From Chitinophaga sp. HK235 (GTDB lineage Bacteria > Bacteroidota > Bacteroidia > Chitinophagales > Chitinophagaceae), in NCBI RefSeq assembly GCF_018255755.1, contig NZ_CP073766.1, forward strand, positions 6,260,501-6,324,500: a DNA stretch of 64,000 nucleotides, written 5' to 3'. Position numbers and translations under genes: made by a program. The notes under the pieces were generated by a model. That model saw only the letters and a program-made list of their open reading frames with translations, did no database searches and had not been told where the DNA came from. Shown in pieces: positions 1 to 10,008 of the stretch. Every line of letters begins with the position of its first letter. Position 1 is the stretch's first letter.

Positions 1-1293
1 CAATAACGGGGCTGGTGTTTTCTGCAGCCAGTCCAATACTGCTTCTTTTGACATAATCTGTACCGGTGCAGTAATTTTTGCCGCCAGTATTTCGCTGGTC
101 ACTCCTTCTATGGGCAGTTCCCTCGCCGGATAGATGGGGAGCAGGATTACTTCATCCGCCAGTGAAAGGCTTTCTGCAAAACCATCGGCCAGATCACGGG
201 TACGGGTAAACAGATGCGGCTGGAATATTACCGTACAACGTTTGCCCGGGAATAGTGTTTTAGCACTGGTGATTAGCGCGCGCAGCTCTTCCGGATGATG
301 GGCGTAATCATCGATATACACCTGGCGATCATTTTTGATCACATATTCAAACCGGCGTTTGATGCCTTTAAAGCTCTCCATGGCCGCTTTGATCTTTTCA
401 CTGTCTATACCCAGCAGGTGTGCTACAGTAATGGCAGCTATAGCGTTTTCCACATTGTGCATACCACCGATGTGCAGGCGTACCTTGTCGATCATCCAGT
501 TCTGCTGCACTACATCAAACTCATAACCGCCGTGTTCCATCCTGATGTTGGCAGCATAAACATTGGCTGCGTCATTCTGCAGGCTGTACATCAGTTTGTT
601 GTCTGCTTTCAGCTCTCTTTCGCGATGCAGGCCAAACTTAGCAATCAGCGTGCCATTGGGCTTGATGTTGTGTGTATATTGAATAAAAGCTTCTTCCATT
701 GCTTCTGCAGTGCCGTAAATATCCAGGTGATCTGCATCCATGGCAGTTAACACTGCGATATCCGGACTTAATTTCAGGAAGGAGCGGTCATATTCGTCTG
801 CTTCGATGACTGCTACTGCTTTGTCTTTGTCGCTGCTCCAGAAATTCCGGTTGTAGTTGACACTGATACCACCCAGGAAAGCATTGCAGCCATAACCGCT
901 GTGCGTGAGCAGGTGAGCGATCATGGTAGAAACGGTGGTTTTACCATGTGTACCTGCCACGGTGATGGCAAACGATGATTTGGTGATCTCCTGTAATACA
1001 TCGCTGCGTTTTACGACTTCAAAGCCATTATCACGGTACCATTGCAGCTCTGTATGGGAAGCAGGGATGGCCGGCGTGTATACGACCAGGTTAGCCTGCC
1101 TGTCCAGCAGATTGATATCATCGGTGTAATGGATCTGCATACCTTCTGCTTCCAACTGCTGCGTAAGCGGTGTTGAGGTACGGTCATAACCGCTTACGGC
1201 CACTCCTTTTTCATTGAAGAAGCGGGCGATGGCGCTCATACCGATACCGCCGATGCCAATAAAATAAACCTGTTGTATGTTGTTCAAATCCAT
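1..1293 (-). CDS. murC: UDP-N-acetylmuramate--L-alanine ligase, 3' end cut by the window
   Basis: Cytoplasmic ATP-dependent ligase that adds L-alanine to UDP-MurNAc, the first step of the peptide stem. The minus strand translates from ATG at 1293 without a stop to base 1 (431 codons). It opens with the Rossmann motif FIGIGGIGMSA, carries the P-loop GTHGKTT, then EADEYDRSF and the late DDYAHHPEE motif typical of MurC. About 20-30 residues of the C-terminal domain should lie beyond the window. It is the last dcw gene visible, 22 bp after murG; ftsQ, ftsA and ftsZ would be expected next, but that is inference. Confidence 0.95.
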   Translation of the reverse strand, partial: MDLNNIQQVYFIGIGGIGMSAIARFFNEKGVAVSGYDRTSTPLTQQLEAEGMQIHYTDDINLLDRQANLVVYTPAIPASHTELQWYRDNGFEVVKRSDVLQEITKSSFAITVAGTHGKTTVSTMIAHLLTHSGYGCNAFLGGISVNYNRNFWSSDKDKAVAVIEADEYDRSFLKLSPDIAVLTAMDADHLDIYGTAEAMEEAFIQYTHNIKPNGTLIAKFGLHRERELKADNKLMYSLQNDAANVYAANIRMEHGGYEFDVVQQNWMIDKVRLHIGGMHNVENAIAAITVAHLLGIDSEKIKAAMESFKGIKRRFEYVIKNDRQVYIDDYAHHPEELRALITSAKTLFPGKRCTVIFQPHLFTRTRDLADGFAESLSLADEVILLPIYPARELPIEGVTSEILAAKITAPVQIMSKEAVLDWLQKTPAPLL

Positions 1294-1315
1294 ATATCCG
1301 AATCCCTGAATCTCT

Positions 1316-2410
1316 TTATCTGAAAATGTTAATAACTTCTTTTGCGATGATCATATCTGCGTTGGGGTTACCCAGTTCGCCGATATTTTTTTCCAGCTGT
1401 TCCATCAGCGCCCTGTTTTGCAGAAGGCTGAACAATACACCGGAGAGTTGTGCGCCTACCTCATCATTCTTAATGATCAGCCCGGCTTTTTTGTTCACCA
1501 GGTTCATAGCGTTGGAAGTCTGATGGTCTTCCGCAGCGAATGGATAAGGCACGAATATCACTGGTTTTTTCACTACACAGAGCTCGGCGATGGCCAGGGC
1601 TCCGGCGCGTGATAATACTACGTCTGCAGCTTTGTAGGCCATGTCCATCACATTGATGAACTCATGCACCTTGATATGGGATGCATAAGGTGCTGCAGCA
1701 GCTTTGGCTATTTCGTAGTAAGGCTTTCCTGTTTGCCAGATCAGCTGCAGGTCTTTCTGCACGATGGTTTCGAGCAGGGGCTGCAGCGCTTCGTTGATGG
1801 ATTTGGCACCCAGACTACCGCCTACGGCGAAGATGGTCTGTTTATGATTGTTCAGTCCAAAGTGTTGCAGTGCATCTTCCCGGGATACGGCCGACTGGGT
1901 GATATTGTTTCTGACAGGATTGCCGGTGAAGACGATCTTGTCTGCCGGAAAAAATTTATCCATGCCATCATAAGCCACACAGATCTTTGCTGCTTTTTTG
2001 CCCAGGATTTTGTTTGTTTTTCCTGCGAAGGAATTCTGTTCCTGAATCAGCGTTGGAATACCATTTTTCTGTGCCCTTCTCAGCATCGGGAAGCTGGCAT
2101 AACCACCTACACCTACTACTGCATCGGGTTGGAAAGTGTCCAGTATATTTTTGGCCTGACGCAGGCTTTTCCAGATTTTGAATGGCAGCAGGATATTTTT
2201 GAAAATATTGCTGCGATTGAAACCGGCGATTTCCAGTCCTTTGATCGGATAACCAGCCTGTGGTACTTTCTCCATTTCCATTTTGCCGGCGGCGCCAACA
2301 AAAAGGATGTCGATATCCGGTTGAATTTTCTTCAACGCATTGGCAATCGCTATCGCCGGGAAGATATGTCCTCCCGTGCCTCCACCTGCTATAATCACTT
2401 TGCGTTGCAT
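1316..2410 (-). CDS. murG: Undecaprenyl-PP-MurNAc-pentapeptide GlcNAc transferase
   Basis: Peripheral inner-membrane GT-B glycosyltransferase that turns lipid I into lipid II. At 364 residues it is of normal family length. The N-terminal donor/acceptor loop GGGTGGHIFPA sits at residues 9-19, a second glycine-rich loop GGSLGAKSINE lies near the domain junction, and the C-terminal UDP-GlcNAc pocket region HQTSNAMNLV is present. It lies between ftsW (42 bp upstream) and murC (22 bp downstream), so all three are probably on one transcript. Nothing in the sequence looks abnormal. Confidence 0.96.
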   Translation of the reverse strand: MQRKVIIAGGGTGGHIFPAIAIANALKKIQPDIDILFVGAAGKMEMEKVPQAGYPIKGLEIAGFNRSNIFKNILLPFKIWKSLRQAKNILDTFQPDAVVGVGGYASFPMLRRAQKNGIPTLIQEQNSFAGKTNKILGKKAAKICVAYDGMDKFFPADKIVFTGNPVRNNITQSAVSREDALQHFGLNNHKQTIFAVGGSLGAKSINEALQPLLETIVQKDLQLIWQTGKPYYEIAKAAAAPYASHIKVHEFINVMDMAYKAADVVLSRAGALAIAELCVVKKPVIFVPYPFAAEDHQTSNAMNLVNKKAGLIIKNDEVGAQLSGVLFSLLQNRALMEQLEKNIGELGNPNADMIIAKEVINIFR

Positions 2411-2452
2411 TGTTTCTTCAGTTACGATTGATATTTATGTTATAGATACGTA

Positions 2453-3652
2453 TCAGGCTACTGCTGCGTTTTCCGCTTGCGCCGCCATTACACGTTCGAG
2501 TCGTTCTTTTTCTGCCTGTTTACCTTCCATTTCTTCCACGTTGCGCGACACACTAAGGATAATTCCGATGGCCATGCTGGTGAAGAGTACGGAAGATCCG
2601 CCCATGCTGACCAGTGGCAGGGGCAACCCTGTTACCGGAAACAGCTGTACGTTTACCGCCATATTGGTCAGTGCCTGTATGACCAGTGTTACACTCAGGC
2701 CTACTGCCAGGAATGCGCCGAAGGCATAAGGACATCTTTTGTATATCCGGATACTGCGTAGTAATAATACCATGTAGGCCGCCAGTATCAGGAATGCACC
2801 AAACAGTCCGTATTCTTCTATGATGGTGGCGTAGATATAGTCGGAGTAGGCGTGGGGCAGAAAGTTACGTTGTGTACTGTTGCCCGGGCCTTTCCCCAGC
2901 AGTCCGCCGCCGGCGATGGCTATATTGGCCTGTTGTACCTGATAGGGTACTTCTGTATGGTCGTCGTTCAGGAAGCTGTCGAGCCTTTTTTCCCAGGTTT
3001 TGGTACGCATATCGTTACCAGACAGTTTCGCGATGGCAAACATCAGCACTACCAGCAATGCACCGGCAGCTACCATGCCGGCAAGAAATTTTACCGGTAC
3101 CCTGCCGATGAAGCAGAGCAGCATGCAACTGGCCATTAACAGCAAAGCCGTGCTCATATTGGCCGGCATGATGAGTATACAGATAACCGCTACGGGAGTG
3201 ATGATGGGCAGAAATCCTTTTTTGAAATCGTTGATCACATCCTGGCGTCTCGACAACTGACGGCTGACATACATGAAGATGGCAAGTTTGGCCACATCCG
3301 ATGTCTGGAAGGTCAGGTTGATGATCGGTAGCCTGATCCACCGGCTGGCATCGTTGATATGTGATCCGAATGCCAGTGTGTATATCAGCAGTGGTATCGA
3401 TATCAGGAAACCTACCTGCGCCACCCTGGAGTAAATAGTATAGTTTACCCGGTGTGCAAAATAGATGATCACGAGGCCCATACCCAGTACGATAAGCTGC
3501 TTCAGGAGATAATACTCCGTATGGCCGCCGCGTTCACGATAAGCCAGTGATCCGGTTGCGCTATATACGGCCAGCAGGCTCACCAACGATAGAAAAATTA
3601 CTATCGTCCAGATGACCTTATCGCCTTTTGTTCTATAGAGCAAACCGTTCAT
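2453..3652 (-). CDS. ftsW: SEDS-family septal peptidoglycan glycosyltransferase FtsW
   Basis: Polytopic membrane protein of the SEDS family; with its partner class B PBP it polymerises lipid II at the division septum. The 399 residues contain about ten hydrophobic segments. Family features seen are the loop HVNYTIYSRVAQVG-like region after the second segment, a large extracytoplasmic loop around residues 215-260 with the motif GGGLLGKGPGNS, and the C-terminal LPLVSMGGSSVL motif. The product ends in a charged cytoplasmic tail rich in Glu, Lys and Ala. It lies in the dcw operon with ftsI upstream, which points to FtsW rather than RodA. Confidence 0.93.
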   Translation of the reverse strand: MNGLLYRTKGDKVIWTIVIFLSLVSLLAVYSATGSLAYRERGGHTEYYLLKQLIVLGMGLVIIYFAHRVNYTIYSRVAQVGFLISIPLLIYTLAFGSHINDASRWIRLPIINLTFQTSDVAKLAIFMYVSRQLSRRQDVINDFKKGFLPIITPVAVICILIMPANMSTALLLMASCMLLCFIGRVPVKFLAGMVAAGALLVVLMFAIAKLSGNDMRTKTWEKRLDSFLNDDHTEVPYQVQQANIAIAGGGLLGKGPGNSTQRNFLPHAYSDYIYATIIEEYGLFGAFLILAAYMVLLLRSIRIYKRCPYAFGAFLAVGLSVTLVIQALTNMAVNVQLFPVTGLPLPLVSMGGSSVLFTSMAIGIILSVSRNVEEMEGKQAEKERLERVMAAQAENAAVA

Positions 3653-3710
3653 ATTAGTTAATTACGTTTATTCCTTACTGTTATTCAATCCCCTTTACCA
3701 ACCAGATCCA

Positions 3711-5051
3711 CTATAAAGCCTTTACAGCTTCCTTGAATTTCCAGCCCCTGTCTTCATAGTTTTTAAACAGGTCGAAGCTGGCGCAGGCGGGAGAGAGCAT
3801 TACCACATCTCCTTTGGTGGCCTGCTGAAAGGCTTCCCGAACAGCATCCATCATGCTGGAGGTGTTGATCATCACCGGCGTATCTTTTGACAACGCTTCG
3901 ATGATGGGGGTATTGTCAATACCCATGCAGATGATGGCCTTTACTTTTTCTTTCACCAGATCGCGGATAGCGGAGTAGTCGTTGCCTTTGTCTACACCAC
4001 CCATGATCAGTACGATGGGCTTTTCAATGCTTTCGAGGGCAAACCATACGGAGTTGACGTTGGTAGCCTTGCTATCATTGATAAAATCCACTCCTTTTAC
4101 GGTTGCCACATATTCCATCCGGTGTTCGAGGCTTTTGAAGGAAGCCAGGCTTTCGCGGATTTTTTCTTTTCTGATGTCCATGGTCCTGCCTGCAATTGCT
4201 GCTGCCATCGAATTATACAGATTGTGTTTCCCTTTTAGTGCCAGATCATACATCGACATGATGACCGGTTCTCCGTCAACCAGTATTTGCAACTGCTCGT
4301 TGGCGATAAAGCCGCCTTCTTTCAGTGGTTTCATGATGGTAAAAGGTATTGATGTTGAATAAATGGGTTGCTGCGCCAAATGCTGCATGATCTCGGGATC
4401 GTCCATACAATAGATGAAATAATCTTCTTTTGTCTGGTTCATCGCGATCCTGAACTTGGAAGCCACATAATTTTCCATTTTGTAGTCGTACCGGTCCAGA
4501 TGATCAGGCGTAATGTTGAGCAGGATGGCTACGTTGGGTTTGAATTCCACGATGTCATCCAGCTGAAAGCTGCTGATTTCAATCACATAATACTCCGCTG
4601 GTGCGGTTGCCACCTGTCTGGCATAACTAACGCCAATATTACCTACCATGGCCACGTCCAGTCCTGCCGTTTTGAAGATGTGGTAGGTGAGGGCGGTGGT
4701 GGTGCTTTTGCCGTTGCTGCCGGTGATGGCAATGATCTTTTTACCTTTTGAAAAACGGTAGGCCAGTTCTATCTCAGAAATAACCGGTATGCCTTTTTCG
4801 CGTACCTTTTTCATCAGCTCTGTTTTTTCAGGGATACCCGGACTTTTGACGATTTCGTCAGCGTTCAGGATAATATCCCAGGAGTGATGTCCTTCTTCGA
4901 AAGTGATGTGGTTTACCGCCAGTTCCTGTTTATAGTTGTCTTTGATGATGCCGCCTTCGGATACAAAAACATCATACCCTTGCTGTTTTCCCAGCAAAGC
5001 TGCTCCTATTCCACTTTCTCCTGCTCCTAATATGATGAGTTTGTGCGCCAT
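3711..5051 (-). CDS. murD: UDP-N-acetylmuramoyl-L-alanine--D-glutamate ligase
   Basis: Cytoplasmic Mur ligase adding D-glutamate to UDP-MurNAc-L-Ala. The 446 residues start with a Rossmann-like segment ILGAGESGIGAALLG, then the P-loop GSNGKSTTTAL, the motif NITPDHLDRYD, and the C-terminal GGVDKGNDYS typical of MurD. The end LSPACASFDLFKNYEDRG is the usual MurD C-terminal signature. It sits 38 bp after mraY and 58 bp before ftsW in the dcw order usual for Bacteroidota. Confidence 0.96.
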   Translation of the reverse strand: MAHKLIILGAGESGIGAALLGKQQGYDVFVSEGGIIKDNYKQELAVNHITFEEGHHSWDIILNADEIVKSPGIPEKTELMKKVREKGIPVISEIELAYRFSKGKKIIAITGSNGKSTTTALTYHIFKTAGLDVAMVGNIGVSYARQVATAPAEYYVIEISSFQLDDIVEFKPNVAILLNITPDHLDRYDYKMENYVASKFRIAMNQTKEDYFIYCMDDPEIMQHLAQQPIYSTSIPFTIMKPLKEGGFIANEQLQILVDGEPVIMSMYDLALKGKHNLYNSMAAAIAGRTMDIRKEKIRESLASFKSLEHRMEYVATVKGVDFINDSKATNVNSVWFALESIEKPIVLIMGGVDKGNDYSAIRDLVKEKVKAIICMGIDNTPIIEALSKDTPVMINTSSMMDAVREAFQQATKGDVVMLSPACASFDLFKNYEDRGWKFKEAVKAL

Positions 5052-5089
5052 TTTCGTTTATTCTTTCCTGTTATATTTTAAATAATTGA

Positions 5090-6349
5090 TTATCTCATTT
5101 TGAGGGTAGCGATGGTAAATACCACGCACATGATCGTTACGATCCAGAAGCGTACGGATATTTTACTTTCGTGGTACCCTAATTTCTGATAGTGGTGATG
5201 CAGCGGCGACATTTTCAGGAGGCGTCTGCCTTCACCATATTTTTTCTTGGTGTATTTGAAATAAGACACCTGCAGCATCACTGACAGCAGTTCCACCAGG
5301 AATACGCCGCAGAAGATGGGTATCAGCAGCTCTTTACGCACGATGAATGCCAGTGCTGCGATGATGCCACCCAGTGCCAGACTGCCGGTATCACCCATAA
5401 ACACCTGTGCAGGGTAGGCATTGTACCAGAGGAAACCCACACAGGCGCCCACAAAGGCTGCGATAAAAATAGACAGCTCGCCCAGGTTGGGGATGTACAT
5501 GATGTTCAGGTACTCCGCAAACTGAATGTTGCCCGATACATAAGCAAAAATGCCGAGACATACTCCGATAATGCCCGACACCCCTGTGGCTAGTCCATCC
5601 AGTCCGTCCGTTATATTAGCGCCGTTGGACACGGCGGTAATGATAAAGATGACGATCAGGATATAGATAACGAAGGTGTATTTTTCTGCGCCAGGTATCC
5701 ATGAAATCAGTTTGGCGTAGTTGAATTCATGGTTTTTCACGAACGGGATGGTGGTGATCGGTGTTTTTACGTCCACAAACCTTTGCCCTTCGCGGGTTAC
5801 CCTTTCGGGGTGGTTGGTGGGGCGTCTTTCGTAGGCTGCCAGTTTCTGGGTACCCATCAGTTCACGGGATACTACCACGTCGTTGTTGAAATACAGGGTA
5901 GTGCCAACGATGAGGCCGAGTCCTACCTGTCCGAGTATTTTAAATCTGCCGGCCAGTCCTTCCTTATTCTTTTTGAATACTTTGATGTAGTCGTCGAGGA
6001 AGCCGATGAGACCTAACCAGACGGTACTGAGCAGTACCAGCCAGATGTACACATTGGCTACCTGTGCAAACAGGAGGGTGGGAATGATGATGGCCGCGAG
6101 TATGATCAGACCACCCATGGTAGGGGTCCCTTTTTTGGAGTTTTCACCCTGAAGGCCCAGCTCACGGATTGTTTCACCGATCTGTTTGCGTTGCAGGAGC
6201 TTTATAATACGTTTACCCAGCAACAGAGAGATAGCCAGCGACAGCAGGAGGGCCATCGTTACACGGAAGGTAATAAACTGAAACATACCACCGCCGATGA
6301 CGCTGATCTTAAATTCTGTTTTCAGGTAATTTAAAAAATAATATAACAT
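5090..6349 (-). CDS. mraY: Phospho-N-acetylmuramoyl-pentapeptide transferase
   Basis: Integral membrane enzyme that transfers phospho-MurNAc-pentapeptide to undecaprenyl phosphate, forming lipid I. The 419 residues show about ten membrane segments. The active-site motifs are clear: GFLDDYIKVFKKN, NITDGLDGLATG, the late FMGDTGSLALGG and the histidine motif PLHHHYQKLG. It is longer than the E. coli enzyme because of a soluble insertion of roughly 60 residues (about 175-235) that holds charged and proline-rich sequence; such an insertion is common in Bacteroidota MraY as far as I recall. Gene order murE-mraY-murD supports the call. Confidence 0.96.
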   Translation of the reverse strand: MLYYFLNYLKTEFKISVIGGGMFQFITFRVTMALLLSLAISLLLGKRIIKLLQRKQIGETIRELGLQGENSKKGTPTMGGLIILAAIIIPTLLFAQVANVYIWLVLLSTVWLGLIGFLDDYIKVFKKNKEGLAGRFKILGQVGLGLIVGTTLYFNNDVVVSRELMGTQKLAAYERRPTNHPERVTREGQRFVDVKTPITTIPFVKNHEFNYAKLISWIPGAEKYTFVIYILIVIFIITAVSNGANITDGLDGLATGVSGIIGVCLGIFAYVSGNIQFAEYLNIMYIPNLGELSIFIAAFVGACVGFLWYNAYPAQVFMGDTGSLALGGIIAALAFIVRKELLIPIFCGVFLVELLSVMLQVSYFKYTKKKYGEGRRLLKMSPLHHHYQKLGYHESKISVRFWIVTIMCVVFTIATLKMR

Positions 6350-6435
6350 ATTGTTTTAGTCGTAGCCGTTCATCTGCATCGTGAGATGCGGCTGTTAAGT
6401 CATTGAGTTATTTACTATTGTTCCTTCCGTAAAAA

Positions 6436-7902
6436 TTATTTGTCCAGCAGCTTCATTACTTCTTCCAGCACTTGTTTATCATCGAAGGGATGTTTCACCC
6501 CTTTGATTTCCTGGTATTTTTCGTGTCCTTTTCCGGCCACGAGGATGATGTCTTCTTTACCTGCCAGTGTGAGTGCGGTTTTAATCGCTTCTTTACGGTC
6601 GGTAATAGAGATCACTCTTTTTTTCTGGTGTACAGGTACGCCGGCTTCCATTTCCCGGATAATTGCATCCGGATCTTCGGAGCGGGGATTATCGGAGGTG
6701 AAGATGACGCGGTCGCTGCTATCAGCTGCTACAGCAGCCATTACAGGCCTTTTGGCAGTATCCCGGTCTCCACCACAACCTACTACGGTGATCACCTGTT
6801 CGTGACCTTTTCGCAGGTTTTTGATGGTGGCCAGTACATTTTTCAATGCATCCGGCGTATGGGCATAGTCTACGATAGCGATGATCTGGTCATGGGCAGA
6901 CACGATATAATCGAAGCGGCCTTCTGCACCCTGGATGTCGCTGAGGGCGCGCAGCACGCTTGTTTTGTCTTTGCCCAGTAATACGGCTGCGCCGTATACA
7001 GCGAGCAGGTTGTAGGCGTTGAACTCACCGATCAGGCGGAAGTGTACTTCGGTATCATCTACCTGCATGATCAGTCCGGTGAGGTTGTTTTCCAGGATCT
7101 TTCCTTTAAAATCAGCCAGTGTACGCAGACTGTAGGTGGCCTTTCTGGCTTTGGTATTTTGCAGCATCACCATGCCTCTTTTGTCGTCGAGGTTGGTGAG
7201 GGCAAATGCCGAAGCAGGCAGGTTATCAAAGAACGATTTTTTCACCCGGATATATTCATCGAATGTTTTATGATAATCCAGGTGATCGTGGGTGATATTG
7301 CTGAAGATACCGCCGGCGAATTTCAGTCCAGCGACGCGTTGCTGGTGTATGGCATGGGAGCTGACTTCCATAAAGGCGTACAGGCATCCTTCATCCACCA
7401 TTTTAGCCAGCAGGGCGTTGAGGCTGATCGGGTCCGGTGTGGTATGGGTAGCCGGTATAACGGTATCGCCTATCTGATTTTGTACTGTGGACAACAATCC
7501 ACAATGATACCCCAGTCTGGTAAACAAACGGAACAGGATGGTGGCGATTGTTGTTTTACCGTTGGTACCGGTAACGCCTACCAGCTGTAGTTTGTGGGAA
7601 GGGTTATCATAGAAGTTGCCGGCCATGATACCACTTGCCTGAGCGCTGTTGTCTACCTCGATATAGGTAACATTATCCAGCAGCACGGCGGGCATTGTTT
7701 CGCAGATAATAGCTGCAGCGCCCTGAGCGATGGCTTTATCGATATACTGATGTCCGTCTGTATGTACTCCTTTCACTGCAATGAAGGCATCGCCGGGTCC
7801 AATGGACCTGGAATCGATCATGAGGGTGTTGATGGTAATGTCTGTATTACCCTGAACGGCCCTGATGCCTACATTGTATAATATGTCTCGCAGCGTCTTC
7901 AT
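6436..7902 (-). CDS. murE: UDP-MurNAc-tripeptide ligase MurE, meso-diaminopimelate type
   Basis: Mur ligase that adds the third stem residue. Visible motifs are the P-loop GTNGKTTIATIL, a middle-domain segment with THDHLDYH, and late in the protein DNPRSEDP. The DNPR sequence is the recognised signature of enzymes that use meso-diaminopimelate rather than lysine, so the peptidoglycan is predicted to contain mDAP. Length (488) is normal. Its ATG directly follows the ftsI stop with no bases between, implying translational coupling. The 86 bp before mraY hold only a weak imperfect hairpin. Confidence 0.96.
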   Translation of the reverse strand: MKTLRDILYNVGIRAVQGNTDITINTLMIDSRSIGPGDAFIAVKGVHTDGHQYIDKAIAQGAAAIICETMPAVLLDNVTYIEVDNSAQASGIMAGNFYDNPSHKLQLVGVTGTNGKTTIATILFRLFTRLGYHCGLLSTVQNQIGDTVIPATHTTPDPISLNALLAKMVDEGCLYAFMEVSSHAIHQQRVAGLKFAGGIFSNITHDHLDYHKTFDEYIRVKKSFFDNLPASAFALTNLDDKRGMVMLQNTKARKATYSLRTLADFKGKILENNLTGLIMQVDDTEVHFRLIGEFNAYNLLAVYGAAVLLGKDKTSVLRALSDIQGAEGRFDYIVSAHDQIIAIVDYAHTPDALKNVLATIKNLRKGHEQVITVVGCGGDRDTAKRPVMAAVAADSSDRVIFTSDNPRSEDPDAIIREMEAGVPVHQKKRVISITDRKEAIKTALTLAGKEDIILVAGKGHEKYQEIKGVKHPFDDKQVLEEVMKLLDK

Positions 7903-10008
7903 CTAGCTCAGTTCTATTACGATTGTTTGTTCGTTTCCTATTCTTGTACCGCCGGGGAGTGATTGTGTTTTCACTTTTCCGGCTCCTTTTACTACTACGC
8001 GCAGGCCTGCATTTTCCAGCAGGTACAGTGCGTCTTTGAGGCCCATTCCTGTCACATCGGGCACAGCTCCTTTAGCCTGGGCAACCGGTTCGAAGGTGAT
8101 TTTCCGGTTGCTGACGCTGGGGCTAACCCAGCTGTTGTTGGCCACGGAGCCGCTGATGGGCAGCTTCAGGGTTCTGAGTATCTGTTTCCATTCGCCGCCT
8201 TTCCCGTTTTTGAGGGCCAGCAGGGTATCAAGCTGCATGGTGGCCTGCAGGGGCTTTTGTTTTTCCACGGCGATGGCGTACAGTTTGTCGGCTACCTCGC
8301 GGAATACCGGTCCTGCAACGTTGGCGCCATAGAAGCGCAGGGCGTGCGGTTTGTTTTTGATCACTACCACGCAGGTGTATTGCGGGTCATTTGCGGGGAA
8401 GTACCCGGCAAATGAGGATTGGTAGATCTTGTCGGCATAACCGCGGCTGCCGTTGGCCACCAGGGCTGTACCGGTTTTGGCGGCGAAGTTGTAGAAGGGG
8501 CTGCGCAGTTTTCTGGCAGTACCGTCTGTGGCTACGCCTTCCAGCATGGCTTGCACTTGTTTGAGGGTGCTGGCGGAGCAGATACTGTCCATGACTACGG
8601 TAGGCTCAAACTGTTTAACTACCTGGCCATATTCCATGATAGAATTGACGAGGTAGGGTTTCATCATTTTACCGTTGTTGGCCACAGCGTTGTACAGCAT
8701 ACAGGTCTGCAGCGGGCTTATCAGCACCTCATATCCGAATGCCATCCATGGCAGGGTGGTGTTACTCCAGGTTTTGGAGCTGGTGGTTTTAATCACCGGA
8801 TGGCCTTCCCCCACCAGGTCGATTCCCGTATTCTGGTCCAGTCTCAGTTGTTTGAGGCGGGCCACGAATTTGTTGGGCTGTCTGCCATAGTGTTGAACGG
8901 CCAGTTTTGCCATAGCGACATTGGAGCTGAGCTCAAATGCGTGTTTGATGGTTACGTTCTGGGGGCCTGGATGCGGTTCGGAGTCGAAAACCGTTCTGCG
9001 TCCAACCTGCCAGCGTCCGCCGTCCATGTTAACCATCGTGTTCATGGTGGCGTATTTATCTTCCAGCACGGAGATGAGGGTGGCCAGTTTAAAAGTGGAT
9101 CCTGGTTCTCCCACCTGCAGTGCGAAGTTCATGTTTTCCCAGTAGCTACCGTCGGTTTGGCGGCCGAGGTTAGCGATGGCTTTGATTTTCCCTGTTTTCA
9201 CTTCCATGAGGATGCAGGTGCCGTGGTCAGCTTCATTTTGCACCATCATGTTCATGAGGGCTGTTTCCACGATATCCTGCATGTTGACGTCAAGGGTGGT
9301 GATGACATCTTTACCGTTTTCCGGTTCGATATCGTACCCTTCCACCGGAACGTAGGTACCGCCGGCGATGCGGCGCATGAGCCTTTTACCGGTAACGCCT
9401 TTCAGGTATTCGTTGTAGGTCCTTTCGAGGCCTACGCTTTGTGAATTTTCGCGGGCCAGCCCGATGGTCCTGTTGGCGAGGAGTTTAAAGGGGTTGATGC
9501 GTTTGCTTTTGCTTTCAGCGATCATGCCGCCTTTGTTTTTTCCGAGCCTGAACATGGGGAAGGAGCGCAGTTGCTGGTACTGGTTAAAGGGTACGTCTCT
9601 TTTCAGGAGAAAGTAACGGTCCTTTGATTGGTACCCATCCTGCAGCAGTTGTTTGTAGGCCGTTCTGGTGCGGTCGCCAAACAGTTGGGACAGGCTGAGG
9701 GAGAGGGAGTCGAGGTTTTCTTTAAAAACCTTTCCTTTTTTATCCCGCAGTCCGTCGGCTGCAAAATCTATCCGTATATCGAAATACGGGATGGAGGTAG
9801 ACATCATTCTGCCTTCTTCCGAATAGATGGTGCCTCGTTCCGCATCGAGGGCTACGTAGCCGGTGTGGAGGCTATCGGCCATATTGCGCCAGTAGCTGCC
9901 TTTCACGTTCTGGATGTAAAATACTTTAGCCAGAATGGCGATGCCAAACAGAACCATGCCGATCAGGCACAGATACACACGCCACAATATGTCTTTTTTT
10001 ACGTCCAC
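7903..10008 (-). CDS. ftsI: Class B penicillin-binding protein (septal transpeptidase) with PASTA domain
   Basis: Cross-links septal peptidoglycan in the periplasm. One N-terminal membrane anchor (residues about 10-30) is followed by a dimerisation domain and a transpeptidase domain. All three catalytic motifs are visible: SxxK as STFK with Ser304 and Lys307, SxN as SSN at 361-363, and KTG at 511-513. The C-terminus (about 650-701) is a single PASTA domain starting VPDVTGMGLKDALYLLE. PASTA domains on the division PBP are familiar from Gram-positives and also occur in Bacteroidota. Partner of FtsW, encoded in the same operon. Length 701. Confidence 0.94.
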   Translation of the reverse strand: MDVKKDILWRVYLCLIGMVLFGIAILAKVFYIQNVKGSYWRNMADSLHTGYVALDAERGTIYSEEGRMMSTSIPYFDIRIDFAADGLRDKKGKVFKENLDSLSLSLSQLFGDRTRTAYKQLLQDGYQSKDRYFLLKRDVPFNQYQQLRSFPMFRLGKNKGGMIAESKSKRINPFKLLANRTIGLARENSQSVGLERTYNEYLKGVTGKRLMRRIAGGTYVPVEGYDIEPENGKDVITTLDVNMQDIVETALMNMMVQNEADHGTCILMEVKTGKIKAIANLGRQTDGSYWENMNFALQVGEPGSTFKLATLISVLEDKYATMNTMVNMDGGRWQVGRRTVFDSEPHPGPQNVTIKHAFELSSNVAMAKLAVQHYGRQPNKFVARLKQLRLDQNTGIDLVGEGHPVIKTTSSKTWSNTTLPWMAFGYEVLISPLQTCMLYNAVANNGKMMKPYLVNSIMEYGQVVKQFEPTVVMDSICSASTLKQVQAMLEGVATDGTARKLRSPFYNFAAKTGTALVANGSRGYADKIYQSSFAGYFPANDPQYTCVVVIKNKPHALRFYGANVAGPVFREVADKLYAIAVEKQKPLQATMQLDTLLALKNGKGGEWKQILRTLKLPISGSVANNSWVSPSVSNRKITFEPVAQAKGAVPDVTGMGLKDALYLLENAGLRVVVKGAGKVKTQSLPGGTRIGNEQTIVIELS

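Noticed and set aside
6350..6435. Imperfect hairpin between murE and mraY as terminator
   Set aside because: The stem has bulges and no T-run follows; it lies within an operon of essential genes.
8419..9444. A 341-residue open frame on the plus strand opposite ftsI, and similar long antisense frames (1664-2431, 15105-16010)
   Set aside because: They lie wholly opposite well-defined conserved genes, show no family motifs and have odd composition; they are shadows of codon use in the true frame.
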